Origin: an uncultured Lachnospiraceae bacterium
Lineage (GTDB): Bacteria; Bacillota; Clostridia; Lachnospirales; Lachnospiraceae
Direction: 5' to 3'
Assembly (NCBI GenBank): GCA_944383265.1
Contig: CALWOX010000002.1
Coordinates: 268,859 to 332,858 of the forward strand
Length of the DNA: 64,000 bases
This document shows positions 26,401 to 36,017 of the stretch, piece by piece. The translations under genes were made by a program, and so were the position numbers. The notes beneath the pieces were generated by a model. It was not told the DNA's origin, made no database searches, and saw only the letters and a program-made list of their open reading frames with translations. Numbering within the stretch: position 1 is the stretch's first letter; the number at the start of each line of letters is the position of its first letter.

Positions 26401-26793
26401 TTATCTTGTCAAATGAGGTATAGCGTCCTCTATAAGATAGTAATCTATAAGCTTGAAATCATTGTCTGTCTGATCTCTGTACCAAGCTGTAGCACCCTTC
26501 TCTCCCTCAAATTTTCTGTAGCTCTCAAGAGCCTCCTCTATCATCATGATGTCGTCTGTATTATCATCATTTCCCTTAGGCATCACTATTATAGAGCGAA
26601 AAGGTGTCTGATTGGGCTTTATACTTGAGGCCATAGGGTGTGTCACCAGCTTGTAATCCTTGTAAATATAGTCTCTCGCCTTGATAAGGACATCCTTGTG
26701 AGTTTCCACTGTCTCCAGCTTGATCTTTCCCTTGAATGCATCCTCCACCACACTGTTATTGGTGATAAGGATGAGCTTGTTTATATCTGTCAT
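26401..26793 (-). CDS. grdX: GrdX family protein
   Basis: A 130-residue protein carrying the GrdX signature VETHKDVLIKARDYIYKDYKLVTHPMASSIKPNQTPFRSI (given here only as a family marker spanning most of the middle), with key residues THP and KPNQTP. GrdX is a protein of unknown function usually found at the start of glycine reductase operons. Here it lies about 9 kb from grdE, just downstream of an NSS symporter gene, with its own promoter. The open frame extends to 26841, but GGAGG lies close to the ATG at 26793 (MTDINK). Confidence 0.86.
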   Translation of the reverse strand: MTDINKLILITNNSVVEDAFKGKIKLETVETHKDVLIKARDYIYKDYKLVTHPMASSIKPNQTPFRSIIVMPKGNDDNTDDIMMIEEALESYRKFEGEKGATAWYRDQTDNDFKLIDYYLIEDAIPHLTR

Positions 26794-26808
26794 ATCTCCT
26801 CCCAAAAA

Positions 26809-26855
26809 CATAACTTCGGTTTTATGGCTATAATACACCAAAATCCGAAGTTATG
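26809..26855. promoter_or_regulatory. 11-bp inverted repeat spanning the grdX promoter (candidate operator)
   Basis: Perfect arms CATAACTTCGG (26809-26819) and CCGAAGTTATG (26845-26855), centres 36 bp apart. One arm overlaps the -35 hexamer, the other lies just downstream of the predicted start. The layout fits a repressor operator; in RNA only the downstream arm would be present, so a terminator is unlikely. Confidence 0.5.
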
Positions 26856-26858
26856 CAA
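26830..26858 (-). promoter_or_regulatory. Promoter of grdX
   Basis: Minus-strand TTGCAT (26853-26858) and TATTAT (26830-26835) with a 17-bp spacer, about 30 nt before the grdX start. Confidence 0.65.
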
Positions 26859-26902
26859 AGAAAATATATAAAATGTCCGAAAAAGAATTCGCACGGACCT
26901 GT

Positions 26903-28291
26903 CTATGCGAAAAATTTGTCCTTATATCCCATTATAAGTATGAAAAGGACGATCGCGGGTATTATCCATGTCACATAGAATCTTGCAATCTTGCCCGTAG
27001 GGAATTTTATTCCCTTTCCGGTATTTGCCTCCTCAATAAAGTTGTCCCAGCCCCAGCCGAATTTTCTCGTGCTGAAAAAAAGATATATCATTGAGCCTAT
27101 GGGAAGGATGTTGTTGCTGACTATAAAGTCCTCAAGATCAAGTATGGTCGAGCCCTCTCCGAATGGTGCAAAGCCTGAGAGAAGGTTAAAGCCAAGCACA
27201 CAGGGGAAGGAAAGCAATGCTATCACTATCCCGTTTACAAGTATCGCCTTCTTTATGGAACAGCCTGTAAGGTCTGTGGCAAAGGCTATTATGTTCTGGA
27301 ATACGGCTATTACCGTTGTGAGGGCGGCAAAGCTCATAAACAGAAAGAACATTGAGCCCCAAAGCCTTCCGAAGGGCATGTGCGTGAATACATTGGGAAG
27401 GGTCACAAATATAAGGCTCGGCCCCTGACCTGTCTGTCCGCCGTTATATGCAAAGCATGCGGGGAATATGATAAGTCCCGCTGTAAAGGCCACAAAAGTG
27501 TCCAGTACAAGTACATTTATTCCTTCTCCGGCAAGCTTTCTCTCCTTGCCTATGTATGAGCCGAAAATAGCCATTGCTCCTATTCCTATGCTAAGAGTAA
27601 AAAATGACTGTCCGAGAGCCGCATAGAGGGCGTTGAATACTCCTGCCTCCTGCATTCTTGAGAAGTCGGGCTTTAAATAGAAATCAAGCCCTGCCTTTCC
27701 TCCTGGAAGCATTATTGAGTTTATTGCCATTATTATCATAAGGATGATAAGGCATACCATCATTTTCTGCGATACGCTCTCAACACCCTTTTGAAGTCCC
27801 TTTGCACATACAAGGAAGCACAAAACAACCGTCAAGAGCATAAAAACCGACATTATAACAGGATCCGAAAGCATGGAGTTAAATTCTCCGGATACAGCCT
27901 CGGCGCTCATACCGGAGGCGAAGTCACCCTTTATAAATTTTATAAAGTAATTGATGAGCCAGCCTGATACTGTGGTGTAGAACATCATGAGGATGTAGTC
28001 TCCCGCCATATGGAACCATTTTATATAGTGCCATTTGGTTCCTTTGGGTTCAAGCACCTCATATGACAAGGCCACCGATTTCCTTGATGCCCTGCCGTTT
28101 GAAAATTCCATTACCATTATCGGAAGTCCGAATACCACAAGAAATACCAGGTAGACGAGTACAAAGGCCGCTCCGCCGTACTGTCCCACTATATACGGAA
28201 ATCTCCAGACGTTTCCGAGTCCGATGGCGCATCCCGCGGAGATCAGGATAAATCCTATGCGGGATGCAAAAGTTTCTCTTTTGTTTTCCAT
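26903..28291 (-). CDS. Neurotransmitter:sodium symporter (NSS/SNF) family transporter
   Basis: Sodium-dependent amino acid uptake across the cytoplasmic membrane. The 462-residue protein has about eleven to twelve hydrophobic segments. It starts with the conserved TM1 motif ISAGCAIGLGNVWRFPYIVGQYGGAAFVL (the unwound substrate/sodium-binding helix; key residues GLGNVWRFPY). Substrate is not predictable with certainty; bacterial members move tryptophan, leucine, tyrosine or small amino acids. Its position beside grdX and its grdE-like promoter suggest a Stickland substrate such as glycine (inference). Confidence 0.92.
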   Translation of the reverse strand: MENKRETFASRIGFILISAGCAIGLGNVWRFPYIVGQYGGAAFVLVYLVFLVVFGLPIMVMEFSNGRASRKSVALSYEVLEPKGTKWHYIKWFHMAGDYILMMFYTTVSGWLINYFIKFIKGDFASGMSAEAVSGEFNSMLSDPVIMSVFMLLTVVLCFLVCAKGLQKGVESVSQKMMVCLIILMIIMAINSIMLPGGKAGLDFYLKPDFSRMQEAGVFNALYAALGQSFFTLSIGIGAMAIFGSYIGKERKLAGEGINVLVLDTFVAFTAGLIIFPACFAYNGGQTGQGPSLIFVTLPNVFTHMPFGRLWGSMFFLFMSFAALTTVIAVFQNIIAFATDLTGCSIKKAILVNGIVIALLSFPCVLGFNLLSGFAPFGEGSTILDLEDFIVSNNILPIGSMIYLFFSTRKFGWGWDNFIEEANTGKGIKFPTGKIARFYVTWIIPAIVLFILIMGYKDKFFA

Positions 28292-28325
28292 AGTTCATTC
28301 CCCTACTGTAAAATTTTTCAGTACT

Positions 28326-28353
28326 ATTTTAAGTTTAACAGGAAATAAGTCAA
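28326..28353 (-). promoter_or_regulatory. Promoter of the NSS transporter gene
   Basis: Minus-strand TTGACT (28348-28353) and TAAAAT (28326-28331), 16-bp spacer: the same hexamers and spacing as the grdE promoter. Confidence 0.68.
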
Positions 28354-28433
28354 TACCGACCTTCGGGGTACGTTTTAAAACATATGGAAAAGAGGATATA
28401 TGCTTTGTGCTGTATAACTTAAAGTTATTGTTG

Positions 28434-29006
28434 TTATTCTGCTTCCACTGCGTCAGACTGTGTTGACACCTCCTCTGTATACTCTGATGCATCAACTCCG
28501 AAGCTGTCCGCAAACGAAGAATCTACAGTATATACATTGCTGTCTCCCTCGATGCAGAGGTAGTAATCATAAGTCATAGCATTAAGCTCTCCGAGCTTTA
28601 TTGTTTTTTTGCTTCCGTCATTGAGCTCAAGGCTTATAGTAAGCGAGGGTTCGGACAGTCCGTATACCGAAATATCCTTCACAGAGCTTATAACATCATT
28701 ACTCTTTATATCGCAGGCCGTGTCAAGAGCAGTATCAAGCTTTATGGTATTTACCTCCTTATCAGGCTCCTCATCACAGCTCCATTCTTCTCCCGCCTTT
28801 GTAAAGGAAAGTCCCTCTCCGTCGGAATTTCTCCATTCTATCTTTGTAAGCTCATCCTTTGATACATATAGAGCCGTCACTGCTCCTCCTTCGCTGTCTT
28901 CGGCAAAGTCCATGCTTCTTATGACCGCATAGCATGCGGCGGAGAGGATAAGTATTGCAAGAAGCACTATCATCTGAAGCTGTCTTTTTCCTGTTTTCTT
29001 TGCCAT
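28434..29006 (-). CDS. DUF4340-type membrane-anchored protein (short)
   Basis: A 190-residue protein with one N-terminal hydrophobic segment (about 11-30, LQMIVLLAILILSAACYAVI) and an extracytoplasmic region rich in beta-type sequence, resembling the DUF4340 family that accompanies GldG-like ABC systems. DUF4340 proteins I know are often twice this length, so this is a short version. It starts 2 bp after the upstream permease stop and is clearly in its operon. The C-terminus is acidic and low complexity. Confidence 0.75.
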   Translation of the reverse strand: MAKKTGKRQLQMIVLLAILILSAACYAVIRSMDFAEDSEGGAVTALYVSKDELTKIEWRNSDGEGLSFTKAGEEWSCDEEPDKEVNTIKLDTALDTACDIKSNDVISSVKDISVYGLSEPSLTISLELNDGSKKTIKLGELNAMTYDYYLCIEGDSNVYTVDSSFADSFGVDASEYTEEVSTQSDAVEAE

Positions 29007-29008
29007 AT

Positions 29009-31096
29009 CTACCTTTTCCTCCTCTTATACATTATCACAAAGCCCGAAGCCAATAGAAGCACAGGGATAAGGACTGTAAGGAATACCGTTATCTCAAACC
29101 TTGTTCCCTGGCTTACCATAAGATAATCTCCGGAAAGATTTTTTACGGGTATCGATATATTGCTCTCGCTGTCTGTAAAGCTTGACGCTGCATTTGAGAA
29201 GAGCCTCAAGTTTCCTCCTGTGGTCATGGCATTTATCTCATCGGTAAATACACTCTCGCAGGCATAAAGTATAAGCTCCGCCTCTGTATCCTCCTTTACA
29301 GAATGTATTGCTGTGTTGAAGCTTCCTTCCTTTATCTCATTTCCCTCACTGTCTGCAAGCACCGACGAATCACCGGTCTTTACAAGAGCTGTCACCTCAG
29401 TGTTCTCGCTGCTCTCATTCTCGGCTATGCTCTGGGCCCCCGGCATAAATACATAGCTTTCCCCATATACTCCCTCTGTCAGCTCGTCGTTCATTACATC
29501 GGGAAGGAGATAGCTCTCCCTCTGAAAATACTTCGATCTGTCCTTTTCAAGTATCTGCCCATCCTCTATAGAGACTCCGAACTCCTCCAGCACTCTGCTG
29601 AAATAAGGCATCTCATTTTCATAACTTCCGCAATATGCCGCCTCTACTATAAGCTTTCCGCCCTTCTTTATGTATGCGTCAAGCTTTGAGGCTTCATCCT
29701 CCGTAAGATCTGTGTGCGCCGCCGCTATATATATAGCCTTGGCGTCATCAGGCACTGAATCCACAGTCAAAAGATTAAGCTCCTCCGTCTCTATATTCGC
29801 CTTTGTAAGTGCCTCTGAAAACTCCTTTCCGAGGCTTCTCTCCCCATGGCCTGTGAGAAGATATATCCTGTCGAGGCTGTCCCTTGTCACATAGTCTATA
29901 GCCGATATCAGCTGACCCTCTCCGTCGTAGCCTTCGGCAGTCTGCTGAAATGTGCTGTAGTCAAAGGAGGTAGTGTAGCAGTCGGAAAAATCTATAACTC
30001 TGTATTTATCGCCACAGGTAATTATAAGGCTGTTGAAAGATATATTTCCGTCGGTATAGTCCTTGTAAAAATCAGGGTACTCCACAGGGTCCCTGTACTC
30101 CACAGTTATATGAGAGGAGGCTTCCTGCATCTTGTCAAGTGTATTTCCGAGAAGCGTATCCTCATCATCCTCGGAATTAAGAACATATATCACGATATCC
30201 TTGTCAAGGCTTTTAAGGACTGATTCAGATGCATCTGTAAGGCTGTAAAGCCTGTTTGAGGTCATATCCATCTGAGTGTATCTGTCGGGAAGGGCTGCAA
30301 AGGAAAGGTTGACAAACACCACCGCCGCCACAGCCGTTATGGTCATTCCTATGCTGTAGGCTCCCGGCGCGATACCCTTTCGCGATACTGTATAGCTTCT
30401 CTTCCTTATCATCTGTACAGTCAGAAAAAGGCATACATATATGACCGACAGGAAGTATACCAATGAGCTCAGATCGAATATACCTCCGCTCATTTTACTG
30501 AAATTGCCTGTAATATTAAATATCTCAAGAAACGCCGTAAAAAGATTCCCCTCAGAGGATATCATATATGCGATTCCGTCCACCTGATATGTTACAAATA
30601 GAACAGCTATGGTAAGTATGGCAGACACCACAAGGCTCTCCGTAAGTGAAGAGATAAAAAGTCCTATGGCTATGCAGGCCGCTCCCAGGAGAAAGAAACC
30701 CGCAAGTGAGCAATAGCTCTCTGTCACAGCCGCTGTACCAAATGCGGACATTATTAAAGGAAAGCATGAAAATATCACTACAGGTATTATAAACACTGTC
30801 AGCATGGCAAGATATTTTGCACAGGCTATGCGCCATACCGATACGGACGAAGTAAGTATCAACTGGTCCGTCTTTTGCTTTCTCTCCTCCGATATTGCCT
30901 TCATGGTCAAAACAGGTATAGAGAAAATGAACATAAATATAACACTGTTTAAGGTGTATGAGAGATCAGGCTCTCCGAAGGTAAGGTTCATAGAAACAAA
31001 ATAGAGCCCTGTAATAAAAATATTTACGGCAAGAAACACCCAGCCTGTCATAGTGCAGAAGTATGATTTAAGCTCTCTCTTGTAAATCGCTGTCAT
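29009..31096 (-). CDS. GldF-GldG fusion: ABC-2 permease joined to an extracytoplasmic auxiliary domain
   Basis: A 695-residue protein. Residues 1 to about 245 form a six-helix ABC-2 (GldF-like) permease. After a further membrane segment near 250-270, residues about 275-660 resemble the GldG/IFT-like domain (NRLYSLTDASESVL, VTEYRDPVEYP-type region, LTGHGERSLG), and a last helix lies at about 670-690 before RRKR. GldF and GldG are separate in gliding Bacteroidetes; fused forms occur in Firmicutes. The substrate is unknown. Its start overlaps the ATPase stop by 4 bp. Confidence 0.85.
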   Translation of the reverse strand: MTAIYKRELKSYFCTMTGWVFLAVNIFITGLYFVSMNLTFGEPDLSYTLNSVIFMFIFSIPVLTMKAISEERKQKTDQLILTSSVSVWRIACAKYLAMLTVFIIPVVIFSCFPLIMSAFGTAAVTESYCSLAGFFLLGAACIAIGLFISSLTESLVVSAILTIAVLFVTYQVDGIAYMISSEGNLFTAFLEIFNITGNFSKMSGGIFDLSSLVYFLSVIYVCLFLTVQMIRKRSYTVSRKGIAPGAYSIGMTITAVAAVVFVNLSFAALPDRYTQMDMTSNRLYSLTDASESVLKSLDKDIVIYVLNSEDDEDTLLGNTLDKMQEASSHITVEYRDPVEYPDFYKDYTDGNISFNSLIITCGDKYRVIDFSDCYTTSFDYSTFQQTAEGYDGEGQLISAIDYVTRDSLDRIYLLTGHGERSLGKEFSEALTKANIETEELNLLTVDSVPDDAKAIYIAAAHTDLTEDEASKLDAYIKKGGKLIVEAAYCGSYENEMPYFSRVLEEFGVSIEDGQILEKDRSKYFQRESYLLPDVMNDELTEGVYGESYVFMPGAQSIAENESSENTEVTALVKTGDSSVLADSEGNEIKEGSFNTAIHSVKEDTEAELILYACESVFTDEINAMTTGGNLRLFSNAASSFTDSESNISIPVKNLSGDYLMVSQGTRFEITVFLTVLIPVLLLASGFVIMYKRRKR

Positions 31097-32085
31097 AAGC
31101 TCACCTCCTGAGTATCTGTAAGCTCAAGGAATATATCCTCAAGGGTCTTTTCATTTTTTATGAGACTGTAAACAGGTATATTTCGCTCCGCAAGTCTGAT
31201 AGAGAGTCTGTCCCTTATCTCCTCTCCCTCCTTGACCTTTATCGAGAAGCTTATAAGCTCCGGTTCATTCTCAGAGCCTACTTCCCTGTCACCGGACTCT
31301 TCTCCCTTAAGCGAGTTGCCTGTACTCTCAAAGGAAATGACCTCATCCATATCCGAGAGTATATCAGACACGATCTCTCCGTCTCCCTTTACAGTAAGCT
31401 CAAGTTCTCCCTCGGACTGCATCATCATCTCAAGCTCCTCGGGAGTTCCCTGTGCCACAAGACTACCCTTTGAAAGGATCAATATCTTGTCACAGACAGC
31501 GCTCACCTCTGAAAGTATGTGTGAGCTCAATATCACCGTATGCTTGCCCTTAAGGGAGCGTATGAGGTCTCTTATCTCTATTATCTGCTTGGGGTCAAGA
31601 CCTACAGTGGGCTCATCAAGTATGATTATATCAGGGAAAGATATCATGGCCTGAGCCATTCCCACTCTCTGCCTGTATCCCTTTGAAAGGCTTCTTATGA
31701 GCTTGTCCTTCACCTCCTTAAGCTCGACCATATCCATTATGTCTGAAATCTGCTTTGACCTGTCCTTTTTGTCAACCTTCTTAAGCTCCGCCACAAAACT
31801 CATATATTCCATTACTGTCATTTCAGGATATAGTGGCGGCGTCTCGGGAAGGTAGCCTATACAGCTCTTTGCCTCCTCGGGCTCCTTTAAAATATCGTGG
31901 CCGTCCACAGTCACCGTGCCTGATGTAGCCGAGAGATATCCTGTTATTATATTCATTGTAGTGGATTTTCCGGCACCGTTAGGGCCCAGGAAACCGTAGA
32001 TGAGCCCGTCTTCGATCTTTAAATTCAGATCCTTTATGGCATAGCTCGACCCGTATTTCTTTGAAAGTCCGCTGATCTCTATCAT
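31093..32085 (-). CDS. ABC transporter ATP-binding protein, GldA-like
   Basis: A 330-residue ATPase with Walker A GPNGAGKST (about 35-43), signature LSKGYRQRVG, Walker B IIILDEP and switch histidine SSHIL. The C-terminal tail (about 220-330) carries an unusual hydrophilic insert rich in E, G and S (SLKGEESGDREVGSENE). It partners the downstream permease fusion. The family includes GldA and CcmA-type exporters; what this one moves cannot be read from sequence. Confidence 0.88.
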   Translation of the reverse strand: MIEISGLSKKYGSSYAIKDLNLKIEDGLIYGFLGPNGAGKSTTMNIITGYLSATSGTVTVDGHDILKEPEEAKSCIGYLPETPPLYPEMTVMEYMSFVAELKKVDKKDRSKQISDIMDMVELKEVKDKLIRSLSKGYRQRVGMAQAMISFPDIIILDEPTVGLDPKQIIEIRDLIRSLKGKHTVILSSHILSEVSAVCDKILILSKGSLVAQGTPEELEMMMQSEGELELTVKGDGEIVSDILSDMDEVISFESTGNSLKGEESGDREVGSENEPELISFSIKVKEGEEIRDRLSIRLAERNIPVYSLIKNEKTLEDIFLELTDTQEVSL

Positions 32086-32190
32086 ACAAAAAAGCCTCCT
32101 GTTCTCTCATAATTCTGAAGTCAATATACTTTAACCTTAAATTATGAAGAAAATCAGGAGACTTTGTGATAATTCTGTGTCCTGTTATAT

Positions 32191-33141
32191 TTATCTCTGT
32201 CCCTTATCAAAAGGCTTTCCTTCAGCCTTGGGAGCCTGTGAGTTCTTTGAAGTGAAGATAAGAACTATTAGCGTCACTATGTAAGGGAACATCTTGTAAA
32301 AATAGCTGGGGATGCCGACTCCCGCAAGGAAGGGTATTCCTGAGTATGAAGCTGATATAGCCTTCATAACTCCGAAGAAGAAGGATGCGCCCAGTATCTT
32401 TATAGGATGCCACTGACCGAATATCAAAACAGCTATAGCAAGGAATCCGTATCCTGCAACGTCGGCGTTAAAGTTTACCGATGTAGGTACTACGAATACA
32501 AGACCTCCCAGTCCGCCGAGAGCACCTGAGATGAGAGTACCCGCGTACTGCATCTTGTAGACATTGATTCCCGCAGCGTCAGCCGCATGGGGATTTTCTC
32601 CGCATGAACGAAGCCTGAGTCCGAATCTTGTCCTGTAGAGTACTATTGTTGATACCACAAGTATTGCCACTCCGAGATAAGTGGTTATATAGGCTCCCTG
32701 GAAGAACATGGGGCCGATAACAGGGATATCCTTTAATACAGGCACATCCAAACGGAAGGTGTTTGTAAACTGTACCTGCTGAACTCCCTGAATAACACGA
32801 GCCACAAATATGGCAAATGCAGGTGCAAACATGTTTAAGGCCGTACCTGATATAGTCTGGTCAGCCTTCATATTTATGGACGCATAAGCGTGGAAAAGGC
32901 TGAATACCATTCCCGTAACGACAGATATAACTATAGCTATCATAAGCTGCAGCTGGCCTGACATCGTATTTCCGGTAAGGTTAAGGAAAAGTATTCCTGT
33001 GAAGGCACCCATTATCATGATACCTTCCATCGCTATATTTATGATTCCGCTTCGCTCCGCGAACATAGCTCCGAGAGCTACTATGAGTAGAGGAATACTG
33101 AAATATATAGTCTGCTGAACAATGAATATCAAGGATTGCAT
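32191..33141 (-). CDS. Nucleoside ABC transporter permease (NupQ-like)
   Basis: Second permease of a BMP-type nucleoside importer; 316 residues with about eight to ten hydrophobic segments. The family motif GENPHAADAAGINVYKMQY, the cytoplasmic loop that meets the ATPase, is visible. Its start overlaps the upstream permease stop by one base. The last gene of the importer operon, ending 106 bp before the GldA-like gene on the same strand. Confidence 0.9.
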   Translation of the reverse strand: MQSLIFIVQQTIYFSIPLLIVALGAMFAERSGIINIAMEGIMIMGAFTGILFLNLTGNTMSGQLQLMIAIVISVVTGMVFSLFHAYASINMKADQTISGTALNMFAPAFAIFVARVIQGVQQVQFTNTFRLDVPVLKDIPVIGPMFFQGAYITTYLGVAILVVSTIVLYRTRFGLRLRSCGENPHAADAAGINVYKMQYAGTLISGALGGLGGLVFVVPTSVNFNADVAGYGFLAIAVLIFGQWHPIKILGASFFFGVMKAISASYSGIPFLAGVGIPSYFYKMFPYIVTLIVLIFTSKNSQAPKAEGKPFDKGQR

Positions 33142-34271
33142 TACCTTTCACCTCCTTTTTCGGAAGCTGAGGACTCACCGGGCTCCTTCATCTCTTTCTT
33201 CTTTGAAAACTTATCTATCATGATCTTAACAAAGAGCGCAAAGGCCGAGAAGTAAATGATTACCGCTACTATTATGTCGATTATCTCTGTGGAGAACTGG
33301 AAGAGCTGAAGATAAAAGCCTCCCGCTGTCAGGTAAGCTATAAATATTCCCGCCAAAAATACTCCCACAGGATGTGAAAGTCCCAAAAGTGCTACTGCTA
33401 TACCTGTAAAGCCCTCCTGTGCAATGGCGTCCTTTACAGTGATGTGGGCTCCTGAGCCTGCAAGCATTACTATAGCGCCCGCAAGTCCTGATATAGCGCC
33501 GGCGATCACCATTGCCATCATAATGTTCTTCTTCTCATTTATTCCGGCATACTTTGATGCAAATCTGTTAAATCCGCAGGCTTGAAGCTCGTAGCCGAAT
33601 TTTGTCTTATAGAGGAGTACCCATATTATTATTACAGCAAGTATGGCAACTATAAATCCGGCATTCAAGGATGATCCCTCGAATATCTTATCGAAGCCCG
33701 CCTTGGGGAGGTTTGCCGTAACAGCCACGTTCTTTGACTCATTTCTTAAGGTGTTGAAAAGAGCCGGCGTGGACTTTACCACCCAGTTTGAGAGGTACAT
33801 TCCTATATAGTTCATCATGATAGAGGCTATTACCTCGTTCACATTGAAATAGGCCTTGAGGATTCCGGGAACAGCTCCCCATACGGCACCCATTGCCATA
33901 CCGCCTGCGAGAGCGACAACCCAGTGAATGGGGCCGAGTCCCTCTCCAAGTATACCTATGGCAACCGCTCCGAGGCTTCCCACCATGTACTGTCCGGGAG
34001 CGCCGATATTAAAGAGACCTGTCTTAAATGCAAAGCCTACTGAAAGTCCCGTAAGTATGATAGGTGTGGCATAGTAGAAGATCTGTCCGACGCCCCTGGC
34101 ACCATGAGTAAAGGATCCTGTAAGTATGGTCAAAAAGCCCGGCAGTGCCTGAGCGGGGTTACAGATGAAGAGTATTACAAGTCCAACCAAAAGTCCTATT
34201 ATAATAGCAAAAACTGATGAGAGAAAACCGATATTCGACTTTTTGGGTTTTGATGATTTGGTATTGCCCAT
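33141..34271 (-). CDS. Nucleoside ABC transporter permease (NupP-like)
   Basis: First permease of the importer; 376 residues, with about ten membrane segments and the coupling loop ELQACGFNRFASKYAGINEKK (positions near 240-260, key residues GFNRFASKYAGI). The C-terminus is charged (SKKKEMKEPGES). Both ends overlap their neighbours by one base (stop/start TAATG-type junctions), so the three transport genes are translationally coupled. Confidence 0.9.
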   Translation of the reverse strand: MGNTKSSKPKKSNIGFLSSVFAIIIGLLVGLVILFICNPAQALPGFLTILTGSFTHGARGVGQIFYYATPIILTGLSVGFAFKTGLFNIGAPGQYMVGSLGAVAIGILGEGLGPIHWVVALAGGMAMGAVWGAVPGILKAYFNVNEVIASIMMNYIGMYLSNWVVKSTPALFNTLRNESKNVAVTANLPKAGFDKIFEGSSLNAGFIVAILAVIIIWVLLYKTKFGYELQACGFNRFASKYAGINEKKNIMMAMVIAGAISGLAGAIVMLAGSGAHITVKDAIAQEGFTGIAVALLGLSHPVGVFLAGIFIAYLTAGGFYLQLFQFSTEIIDIIVAVIIYFSAFALFVKIMIDKFSKKKEMKEPGESSASEKGGER

Positions 34272-35899
34272 TAGTTTTCACCGCCTTTCTTTACCGCCAT
34301 AACGCCTGAGGGAGCATCCTCGCCCTCACCTATTACAGCCTGTCTCTTTGAGCCTGACATGTAAAGTCCTATCTCCTGATTTGATACCTTGTCGGGGTCA
34401 AGCTCAGCAACGATCTTTCCCTCGTAAATGACAAGTATCCTGTCCGCGAGATTTCTTACCTCGTCAAGCTCAAGGGATACAAGAAGGATAGCCTTTCCGG
34501 CATCTCTCTCCTTTACCAGCTCCTTGTGTATATACTCTATAGCTCCGACATCAAGTCCTCTTGTGGGCTGAACCGCAAGAAGTATATCATGGGGACGGGT
34601 ATTTTCTCTCGCAACGATAACCTTCTGCTGGTTTCCTCCGGACATGGATCTTGTGATAGTGGCCGATCCCTCTCCCGAACGGATATCGTAATTCTTTATG
34701 AGCTCGTCGCTGTACTTGTAGATAGCGTCCATGTTGAGGAATATGCCATTGGAGAACTGCGGCTCAAAGTACTGCTGAAGCACAGCATTATATGCCAGGT
34801 TATAGTCAAGGACAAGACCGTATTTCTGACGGTCCTCAGGTATGTGAGAGAGTCCGTGAGTATTCTTATATCTTATGGACTTCTTTGTCATATCCTCGCC
34901 GTTTATGGATATCCTTCCGTTGTGCATAGGGCCTATGCCGCTGATGGCTGATATGAGCTCCGACTGTCCGTTTCCGTCGATTCCCGCGATACATACTATC
35001 TCACCGGCTCTTACCTTAAAGCTGACATTGTCCACAACATTTTTCTTGTGTCCCTTAAGTCCCGCAGCTACAGTAAGATCGTCGACCTCAAGGATGGTCT
35101 TTCCGGGGTTGGCGGGCTTTTTCTCGATAGTAAGCTCCACCTTTCTTCCTACCATCATCTCACTCATCTCTTCCTTTGAGGTAGAAGCGACATCGATGGT
35201 TCCTATGTACTTTCCTCTTCTGAGTACGGCACATCTGTCCGCAACCGCCTTTATCTCGTTGAGCTTGTGAGTGATGAAAAGTATGGACTTGCCCTCTTTT
35301 ATGAGGTTCTTCATAATGAGCATGAGCTCATCTATCTCCTGAGGCGTAAGCACTGCGGTAGGCTCGTCAAAGATCATTATCTCATTGTCGCGGTAGAGCA
35401 TCTTAAGTATCTCCACCCTCTGCTGCTGGCCTACAGTGATATCCTCGATCTTTGCATCGGGATCTATCCTGAGATTATATCTCTCGGAAAGCTCAAGGAC
35501 CTTCTTTCTGGCATCGTCCATCTTTAGAAGTCCGCCTTTCGTGGTCTCCATTCCAAGTACAATGTTTTGAAGCACGGTAAAGTTATCTACCAGCTTAAAG
35601 TGCTGATGCACCATTCCTATGCCGAGAGCATTCGCATCCAGAGGCCCGTTTATCTTTACCTCCTTGCCTCTGACCTTAATGATTCCTTTTTCAGGCTGAT
35701 ACAGTCCGAAAAGAACGCTCATCAGAGTGGATTTACCGGCACCGTTTTCACCCAAAAGGGCTAAGATCTCCCCTTGTCTGAGCCTAATAGTGACATCATC
35801 GTTTGCGATGATACCCGGGAAAACCTTGGTGATGTTAAGCATCTCAACAACATAATTATCATCTTTTTTTGTTTCAGTTGTCTGCTTGATGTTTTCCAT
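34271..35899 (-). CDS. Nucleoside ABC transporter ATP-binding protein, two ABC domains (NupO-like)
   Basis: A 542-residue tandem ATPase. The N-terminal domain has Walker A GENGAGKST, signature VGQQQRVE and Walker B IMIFDEP. The C-terminal domain has a degenerate Walker A (GIDGNGQSE) with signature SGGNQQKV, the pattern of RbsA and YufO-type ATPases in which the second site is weak. It energises the two downstream permeases. A terminator-like hairpin separates it from the substrate-binding lipoprotein gene. Confidence 0.92.
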   Translation of the reverse strand: MENIKQTTETKKDDNYVVEMLNITKVFPGIIANDDVTIRLRQGEILALLGENGAGKSTLMSVLFGLYQPEKGIIKVRGKEVKINGPLDANALGIGMVHQHFKLVDNFTVLQNIVLGMETTKGGLLKMDDARKKVLELSERYNLRIDPDAKIEDITVGQQQRVEILKMLYRDNEIMIFDEPTAVLTPQEIDELMLIMKNLIKEGKSILFITHKLNEIKAVADRCAVLRRGKYIGTIDVASTSKEEMSEMMVGRKVELTIEKKPANPGKTILEVDDLTVAAGLKGHKKNVVDNVSFKVRAGEIVCIAGIDGNGQSELISAISGIGPMHNGRISINGEDMTKKSIRYKNTHGLSHIPEDRQKYGLVLDYNLAYNAVLQQYFEPQFSNGIFLNMDAIYKYSDELIKNYDIRSGEGSATITRSMSGGNQQKVIVARENTRPHDILLAVQPTRGLDVGAIEYIHKELVKERDAGKAILLVSLELDEVRNLADRILVIYEGKIVAELDPDKVSNQEIGLYMSGSKRQAVIGEGEDAPSGVMAVKKGGEN

Positions 35900-36017
35900 T
35901 CAGTCTCTCCTCTCTCTACAGATTATCCCTAAGTATATATCCCTATACCGGAAAAAGGGCATAATACCACACGGAATATTTAAACACATTATACACAGTC
36001 ATCATAAAAATTACAAT

